Positions 59,067 to 64,000 of a stretch of 64,000 nucleotides of DNA are shown here, one piece after another. The stretch spans positions 37,420 to 101,419 of the forward strand of contig DMMY01000022.1 in NCBI GenBank assembly GCA_003452935.1, in the 5' to 3' direction. The notes beneath the pieces were generated by a model, which saw only the letters and a program-made list of their open reading frames with translations, was not told the origin of the DNA and ran no database searches. Source of the DNA: Elusimicrobiota bacterium. Its GTDB lineage: Bacteria; Elusimicrobiota; Elusimicrobia; UBA1565; UBA9628. Within the stretch, counting starts at the first letter, position 1; every line of letters begins with the position of its first letter. A program made the position numbers and the translations under genes.

Positions 59067-60570
59067 GACGATCAGGTTTACCATGGACGGCCGGCTTATC
59101 GAGGCCCGGGAGGGCGAGCTCGTCATCGAGGCGGCTCAGCGCGCGGGCATCATGGTGCCTCACTACTGCTATCATCGCGGCCTGGGAAATCCCGGAAATT
59201 GCCGCATGTGCATCGTGGAGGTCGAGGGAATCGCCCGGCCCCAGGTCTCGTGCCGATTTCCGGTCAAAGACGGACTCGTGGTGCGCTCTCTTTCCCCGGA
59301 GGCGCGGCGGGCTCAGTCCTCGGCCTTGGAACTGCATCTGGCGGATCATCCGCTCGACTGCCCGATCTGCGACCAGTCCGGCGAGTGCGGCCTGCAGGAT
59401 TACTACATGGGCATCGGCCGCTACCCAAGCGCCATGCGCGAGGACAAGTTCCACAAGGGCAAGCGCATCCCCATAGGCCCGCATGTCATGCTCGATCAGG
59501 AGCGCTGCATCTTGTGCACGCGCTGCACCCGTTTCGTGGACCGGGTGACGGGCACCCATGAATTGGGTATCTTCGGCCGCGGGCATTGCCAGGTCGTGGA
59601 CCTGGCTCCGGGCCGGATATTGGACAACCCTTATTCCGGCAACTTGGTCGATATATGCCCCGTGGGCGCTTTGACGGACCGAGATTTCCGTTTCCAGGCG
59701 CGCGTCTGGTATCTCAAGGAGACCGTCTCCGTCTGCCCCGGGTGCAGCCGCGGCTGTTCCATCTTCGCGCATACCTCCACCCGGCGCCCCTGGCATAATA
59801 AAGGAAAGCGTCTGGCGCGGCTTAAGCCGCGATATAATCCGGATGTCAACGGCGACTGGATCTGCGACGAGGGCCGCTACGGCTTTGCGGACTTTGATAA
59901 TGACCGGCTGGGCAAGGTCCTCAGGCTCAAGCCCCAGCCGGAGGAACTGTCCTGGGACGCGGCCTTGGACTCCGTCGCCCAGGCCTTGCGCAAGGGCGTC
60001 GGCGAGAAGGGCGCCGACGGCCTGGCCGTAGTCGCTTCGGGCGCCCTGTCCAACGAGGATTGGCAGGCGTTTCAACGCTTGTTCGCCCAAAGCATCCAGG
60101 CGAAGAATTTTCTTTTTGCCCCGTGGCCGGACCAGGTAGGTCCAAAGGACGATTTGCTGCGCCGTAGCGAGAAAGTCCCAAACCTGGAGGGAGGCTGGGC
60201 TCTGGGTTTCGGGCAGGGAATCTCTTCCATGGATTGGGACGCCTTGGCCGCGGCCGTGGCATCAGGCCGGATTTGGGGCCTTTATGTCGTGGACCGCGAC
60301 ATCGATCGGGTCTGGGGCGAGCGGACCGCGGGGCTCGTGGACCGGCTTGATTTGCTCGTGTTCCAGGGACCTCGGAAATACGGCGTCTCGAATAGGGCCC
60401 ACTTTCGTCTGCCGGCCACGGCGTGGCTGGAGGAAGACGGGCATTTCACGAATTTTCAAGGCAAGATTCAGGCTTATGGACAGGCCCTTAAGCCGTTGGG
60501 AGCGGCCCGACCTGACTGGCAAATCTTCGAAGAGCTCATCGCGCGTTGGCCGCAAGGAGCAGGAGCATGA
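59059..60570 (+). CDS. nuoG: NADH-quinone oxidoreductase subunit G, short form
   Basis: 503 residues against the usual 700-900. The iron-sulfur part is complete: 2Fe-2S (C-Y-H-R-G-L-G-N-P-G-N-C-R-M-C...C), the His-ligated cluster H-P-L-D-C-P-I-C-D-Q-S-G-E-C, the 4Fe-4S C-I-L-C-T-R-C...C-P-V-G, and a C-P-G-C-S-R-G-C...W-I-C set like the N7 site of bacterial NuoG. The molybdopterin-like C-terminal domain is cut to about 230 residues. GTG start at 59059. ATGA overlap with nuoH. Confidence 0.93.
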   Translation: MAKTIRFTMDGRLIEAREGELVIEAAQRAGIMVPHYCYHRGLGNPGNCRMCIVEVEGIARPQVSCRFPVKDGLVVRSLSPEARRAQSSALELHLADHPLDCPICDQSGECGLQDYYMGIGRYPSAMREDKFHKGKRIPIGPHVMLDQERCILCTRCTRFVDRVTGTHELGIFGRGHCQVVDLAPGRILDNPYSGNLVDICPVGALTDRDFRFQARVWYLKETVSVCPGCSRGCSIFAHTSTRRPWHNKGKRLARLKPRYNPDVNGDWICDEGRYGFADFDNDRLGKVLRLKPQPEELSWDAALDSVAQALRKGVGEKGADGLAVVASGALSNEDWQAFQRLFAQSIQAKNFLFAPWPDQVGPKDDLLRRSEKVPNLEGGWALGFGQGISSMDWDALAAAVASGRIWGLYVVDRDIDRVWGERTAGLVDRLDLLVFQGPRKYGVSNRAHFRLPATAWLEEDGHFTNFQGKIQAYGQALKPLGAARPDWQIFEELIARWPQGAGA

Positions 60571-61601
60571 CGCTCGCGGCTTGGACCGCGTTCAAGGTCG
60601 CCTGCGCCCTGGGCTTTGGCCTCGGCTTGGCCGGCTTGCTCGGCTGGGTGGAACGCAAGCAAAGCGCGGTGCTGCAGGACCGAATAGGCGCCAACCGGGC
60701 CAGCATCCTCGGCCTCAGAGTGATCGGTCTTTTTCATCCCCTGGCCGACGCTCTCAAGCTGTTGAGCAAGGAGGATATGTCCGCGCCAGGGGGCCTTCGG
60801 CTGTTCCACGCCTTGGCCCCCATGATTTCCTTGGGCTGCGCATTGGCCTGCCTGGCCGCGCTTCCCTTCGGCGGCTCCGTCGAATTCTCCGGCCGATTCT
60901 GGCAGCTCCAGCCCCTGCCCAGCCCCGCGGGTCTCGTCTATGTGCTGGCCCTTTTAGCCGTGGGCGTGCACGGCGTGATCATGGCGGGCTATGCCTCGGG
61001 CTCCAATTACGGCTTGTTGGGAGGAATGCGCGGGGCGGCGCAGATGGTTGCCTATGAGGTGTGCATGGCCGCCATACTCGCCGGCCCCATGTTCCTTTAT
61101 GGAACCCTGGATCTTCAGGAAGCGGTTTTTCAGCAGGGCCGCTGCTGGGGCATTTTCACTCAGCCTCTAGCCTTTGTGCTTTTCCTCGTCGCGGGAGCCG
61201 CGGCCACGAAGAGGATCCCCTTCGACCTCCCCGAGGGAGAGTCCGAGATCGTGGGCTATCATGTGGAATACTCGGGCATGAAATTCGGTATGTTCATGAT
61301 GACTGATTTCGTGGAGTCCGTGGTGGTCTCGGGCTTGGGCGCCGCGCTTTTCCTGGGCGGCTGGCAGGTGCCTTTCATCGAATTGAGGGGCCTCTTGGGC
61401 GCCCTGGTCATGGTGGCGTCTTTCAGCGCCAAGACCTGCGCGCTGTTGTTTTTGCTCATGCAGGTCCGCTGGACCTTGCCGCGCTTCCGGTTCGACCAGC
61501 TTCTTGATCTCGGCTGGAAGTCCGTTCTGCCCCTGGCCTTGGCGAATTTTCTGGCCACGGTTTGGGGCGCGGCTCTTTTCGGGGGGCTCAAGTGGCGATG
61601 A
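60567..61601 (+). CDS. nuoH: NADH-quinone oxidoreductase subunit H
   Basis: 344 residues, eight helices, forms the entrance of the quinone channel. G-W-V-E-R-K-Q-S-A-V-L-Q-D-R-I-G-A-N-R, A-D-A-L-K-L-L-S-K-E and F-D-L-P-E-G-E-S-E-I-V-G-Y-H-V-E-Y-S-G-M-K-F are diagnostic. ATGA overlaps at both ends. Confidence 0.96.
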   Translation: MTLAAWTAFKVACALGFGLGLAGLLGWVERKQSAVLQDRIGANRASILGLRVIGLFHPLADALKLLSKEDMSAPGGLRLFHALAPMISLGCALACLAALPFGGSVEFSGRFWQLQPLPSPAGLVYVLALLAVGVHGVIMAGYASGSNYGLLGGMRGAAQMVAYEVCMAAILAGPMFLYGTLDLQEAVFQQGRCWGIFTQPLAFVLFLVAGAAATKRIPFDLPEGESEIVGYHVEYSGMKFGMFMMTDFVESVVVSGLGAALFLGGWQVPFIELRGLLGALVMVASFSAKTCALLFLLMQVRWTLPRFRFDQLLDLGWKSVLPLALANFLATVWGAALFGGLKWR

Positions 61602-62113
61602 ACGTCAAGGTCGTGCGGCGCCCGCGGCGCGGCTGGCTGGAACAGATATATTTATGGGAGGTTGTCCTCGGTTTGGGGGTCACCTTCCGGCACTTTTTTA
61701 TCAACCTGGGGCGGCACATCCTGAGCTTGGCCGGCAGGCCCGGACAACCCGGCGCGGTGACGATCCAGTACCCGGAGCAGCCGCCCGTGCTGGGAGTCCG
61801 GGCGCGCATGCGCCATCGCCTTCTGGGCCGCGCCGACGGCTCGCCGCGCTGCACCGCGTGCCTGCTCTGCGAGACGATCTGCCCGGCCAACTGCATCCGC
61901 ATCACGGCCGAGGAGAGCCCGGACGTGACGGTGGAAAAGCGCGCCCGGACTTTCTCGATAGACCTCGGGATGTGCGTTTTTTGCGGCCATTGCGTGGAGG
62001 CCTGCCCGGTGGACGCCATCCACATGGACGCGGACCAGGTCGAGCTCTCCGCCGTTTCGCGCTCCGGCATGATTTGGGATATCACAGCTCTGCGGCGAGA
62101 TAAGGTAAAATAG
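61598..62113 (+). CDS. nuoI: NADH-quinone oxidoreductase subunit I
   Basis: 171 residues; two 4Fe-4S clusters (N6a/N6b). The motifs C-T-A-C-L-L-C-E-T-I-C-P and C-V-F-C-G-H-C-V-E-A-C-P-V-D-A-I are complete. Last gene of the nuo set. The start at 61598 forms ATGA with the nuoH stop. The cyclase gene follows after 14 nt and may be cotranscribed. Confidence 0.96.
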   Translation: MNVKVVRRPRRGWLEQIYLWEVVLGLGVTFRHFFINLGRHILSLAGRPGQPGAVTIQYPEQPPVLGVRARMRHRLLGRADGSPRCTACLLCETICPANCIRITAEESPDVTVEKRARTFSIDLGMCVFCGHCVEACPVDAIHMDADQVELSAVSRSGMIWDITALRRDKVK

Positions 62114-62127
62114 CCGGCAGTTCAAAT

Positions 62128-63066
62128 ATGACCGATATCCACGTAAAGACCGTCAATATCGCGGATATGATGGACATGGGCCTGGTGGCCCTGATCATTT
62201 ACGCCCTCCTGGTCTGGTTCAAGAAGACCAAGACCGCCTTCGTGGTGATGGGCCTGATGGTCCTCATCGGCGTCTATGTCCTGGCGCAGATGACGGGCAT
62301 GTACATGACGATCTGGCTGTTCCAGGGGTTTTTCGCCATCTTCATCATCGCGGTGGTGGTCATCTTCCAGGAAGAGCTGCGCAGCATCTTCGAGCGGATA
62401 GCGGTCTGGAGCATCGGCCGCGGACAACGCCAGCAGCCCTCGCCCCAGGAAGCCGATATGCTGGTGCGGGCCCTCTCGGACCTGGCCCGGGACAAGGTCG
62501 GCGCCCTGATCGTCATGCGGGGCCGTGATCCCTTGGACCGCCACCTTGAGGGAGGCTGGGACCTCCAGGGCGAGCTTTCCGAGGCCCTCATCGAAAGCAT
62601 ATTCGACTCCCATTCCCTGGGACACGACGGGGCCATGATCATCGAGGGCGGCCGGATCACGCGCTTCGGCGTGCATTTGCCCCTCTCCAAGGAATTCGGC
62701 AAGATCACGCATATGGGGCTGAGGCACACCGCGGCTTTGGGCTTGTCCGAGCGCACCGACGCCCTGGCCCTGGTGGTCAGCGAGGAGCGCGGCGTCATAT
62801 CGGTCGCGCGGCGCGGGGATCTGATCCAGATATCGAACCTCTCCGACCTGCACCACATCCTGGAGAACTTCCTGCGCGCCATCGCTCCCCACACGACGCA
62901 GCAGACTTTCATCAATATCCTGCGCCGCAACACGCGCGAGAAGGCCCTGGCCATCGTCATCTCGGTCCTGCTGTGGTGGTTCTTCATCGGCATCCGGCTC
63001 GGCGGCAGGGCCGAGCCTCTTGGCCCAAGGCCGGCGGATTCCGAGGCCGCGGACCTGCAGCCATGA
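62128..63066 (+). CDS. cdaA: Diadenylate cyclase, CdaA-like, with extra C-terminal helix
   Basis: Synthesises c-di-AMP from two ATP, 312 residues. Three N-terminal helices (about 16-80) are followed by the DisA-N/DAC domain with D-G-A at 167-169 and R-H-T at 199-201. After the DAC domain, at about 265-285, R-E-K-A-L-A-I-V-I-S-V-L-L-W-W-F-F-I-G-I is a fourth transmembrane helix that looks like the beginning of a YbbR/CdaR protein, which normally is a separate gene. Followed by a DHH phosphoesterase with ATGA overlap. Confidence 0.92.
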   Translation: MTDIHVKTVNIADMMDMGLVALIIYALLVWFKKTKTAFVVMGLMVLIGVYVLAQMTGMYMTIWLFQGFFAIFIIAVVVIFQEELRSIFERIAVWSIGRGQRQQPSPQEADMLVRALSDLARDKVGALIVMRGRDPLDRHLEGGWDLQGELSEALIESIFDSHSLGHDGAMIIEGGRITRFGVHLPLSKEFGKITHMGLRHTAALGLSERTDALALVVSEERGVISVARRGDLIQISNLSDLHHILENFLRAIAPHTTQQTFINILRRNTREKALAIVISVLLWWFFIGIRLGGRAEPLGPRPADSEAADLQP

Positions 63067-64000
63067 GCGACGCTTTCCACGCGCGCAAGCTCCTGCGCGA
63101 ACTGGCCCGGCTGGGGCGAAGCATCAGCCCGCTCTTGATCCTGACGCACGATTATCCGGACCCGGATTCCCTGGCCAGCGCCTGGGTCCTGGGATTTCTC
63201 GCCTCCGCGGTGGGCAAAGTGCGCTGCCGCATCGCCTATGGAGGCATCATCGGCCGCAGGGAGAACCGGCTCATGGCCGACAGGCTCAACATCCCGGCGC
63301 GGCCGCTGCGCCGGGGGGAGATATCCGAGGCCGAGCACGTCGCCCTGGTCGATACCCAGCCGCCTTTCCGCAACAACCGCTTCCCCCCGCGGCGGCGGCC
63401 TCTTCTGATCATCGACCACCATCCCCGCCATGCCGACACATCGGCGGAGCTGGCTCTCATCGACGAGGGCGTGGGCGCGACCACCACGATCCTGGCCGAG
63501 GCGCTGCTGATTTCCGGGCTCAAGGTGCCGCGCCGCCTGGCCACGGCCATCGTTTACGGCATCGGCTCCGAGACCCAGAACCTGGGGCGCGAATCCACGG
63601 TGCGCGACTTGACGGTCTATCAGTCGTTCTGGCCCAGGGCCAACGTCAAGACTTTATGGACTATCTCGTATCCGCGCCGGCAAGCCGGGTATTTCGCGGA
63701 TCTGGCGCGCGGGCTGCTGGGGGCCTCCTCGTGCCACCGTCTGGTGGTGACCCACCTCGGCAATCTGACGGCGCCCGAGCGTGTGGCCCAGATCGCCGAC
63801 TTTCTCATGACCTACGAGCGCTGCCACTGGGCTTTGGTGACCGGGCGCTACGCGGGCCGCCTGCACATCTCGCTGCGCACCGACGATCCGTCCGGCGGGG
63901 CGGGGCGGCTCCTGAAAAGGCTTTTGTGGGGCGGCAACCGGGGCGGGGGCCATTCCATGATCGCCGGCGGGTCCATCGAAGTGGGCGCCGAGGCGGCCGA
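63063..64000 (+). CDS. DHH/DHHA1-family phosphoesterase (partial at window end)
   Basis: 312 residues are visible, open to the window end. DHH motif I is T-H-D-Y-P-D-P-D-S-L-A-S (about 28-39), motif II V-D-T-Q near 97 and motif III D-H-H-P near 119. The DHHA1 substrate loop is present near the end (G-G-G-H-S-M-I-A-G-G). The family includes nanoRNase/pAp phosphatase NrnA and c-di-AMP/pApA phosphodiesterases. Coupling to the diadenylate cyclase points to c-di-AMP or pApA hydrolysis (inference). Confidence 0.88.
   Translation, partial: MSDAFHARKLLRELARLGRSISPLLILTHDYPDPDSLASAWVLGFLASAVGKVRCRIAYGGIIGRRENRLMADRLNIPARPLRRGEISEAEHVALVDTQPPFRNNRFPPRRRPLLIIDHHPRHADTSAELALIDEGVGATTTILAEALLISGLKVPRRLATAIVYGIGSETQNLGRESTVRDLTVYQSFWPRANVKTLWTISYPRRQAGYFADLARGLLGASSCHRLVVTHLGNLTAPERVAQIADFLMTYERCHWALVTGRYAGRLHISLRTDDPSGGAGRLLKRLLWGGNRGGGHSMIAGGSIEVGAEAA

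Overview
The window is a high-GC (mostly about 65% GC by eye), densely packed bacterial chromosome segment. It carries about 64 protein genes, two tRNAs, no rRNA, no complete insertion sequence and no CRISPR array. Envelope features (a BON-domain lipoprotein, a predicted beta-barrel protein, a heptosyltransferase-like enzyme, type IV pilus genes) point to a diderm. The short Elusimicrobium-like pilin, the subtilase with a FlgD-like C-terminal domain, the many GT-C membrane glycosyltransferases and the complete 14-gene nuo set suggest a free-living Elusimicrobiota-like lineage. That placement is an inference and was not tested phylogenetically.

Layout. 1-10.4 kb is housekeeping: a permease end, era, a Fic protein, slipin, hemW, a PIN-PhoH ATPase, valS, a CheY-like regulator, a zinc-ribbon membrane protein and an FAA-hydrolase-family enzyme. 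10.4-12.6 kb is a lower-GC island with a small HTH protein and two divergent membrane proteins of unknown function. 12.6-20.9 kb holds mutY, a BON lipoprotein, an in-frame rdgB-TPR ORF, murC, rsmA, a GT-C enzyme and a zinc-ribbon protein. 20.8-24.2 kb (minus strand) holds a response regulator-histidine kinase, mnmA and a GT9 enzyme. 24.2-27.5 kb holds efp, a triplicated intergenic repeat, a HAD phosphatase and a subtilase. 27.8-33.4 kb holds a DUF192 protein, a PilB-type ATPase, a GAF-HD-GYP protein, a carboxyltransferase and a beta-barrel protein. 33.4-35.4 kb holds smpB, tRNA-Leu, a pilin and a prepilin peptidase. 35.3-45.9 kb (minus strand) holds four GT-C type membrane proteins, tRNA-Ser, a PEBP-family protein, a large exported unknown protein and a response regulator-metallo-beta-lactamase fusion. 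46-49 kb holds a flippase-like protein, a zinc-ribbon membrane protein and an exported protein. 49.1-62.1 kb is a complete complex I operon in the permuted order JKLMN-ABCD-E-F-G-H-I. 62.1-64 kb holds a diadenylate cyclase and a DHH phosphoesterase cut by the window end.

How the parts relate. PilB, HD-GYP, pilin and prepilin peptidase form a scattered type IV pilus set, probably under c-di-GMP influence; the neighbouring GT-C enzymes could glycosylate surface proteins. The cyclase-DHH pair looks like a c-di-AMP synthesis and breakdown module. Many genes overlap by ATGA, which suggests translational coupling.

The most interesting sequence-level signals are these. (1) At about ten genes a -10-like box ends only 6-10 nt before the start codon, the geometry of leaderless mRNAs. 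(2) Small palindromic elements abut start and stop codons, and two of them appear to supply the N-termini of MutY and NuoF. (3) A tandem triplication between efp and the HAD gene carries mutated copies of both gene ends. (4) RdgB is fused in frame to a TPR protein with a signal peptide at the junction. (5) EF-P lacks the usual tip-loop lysine motif.
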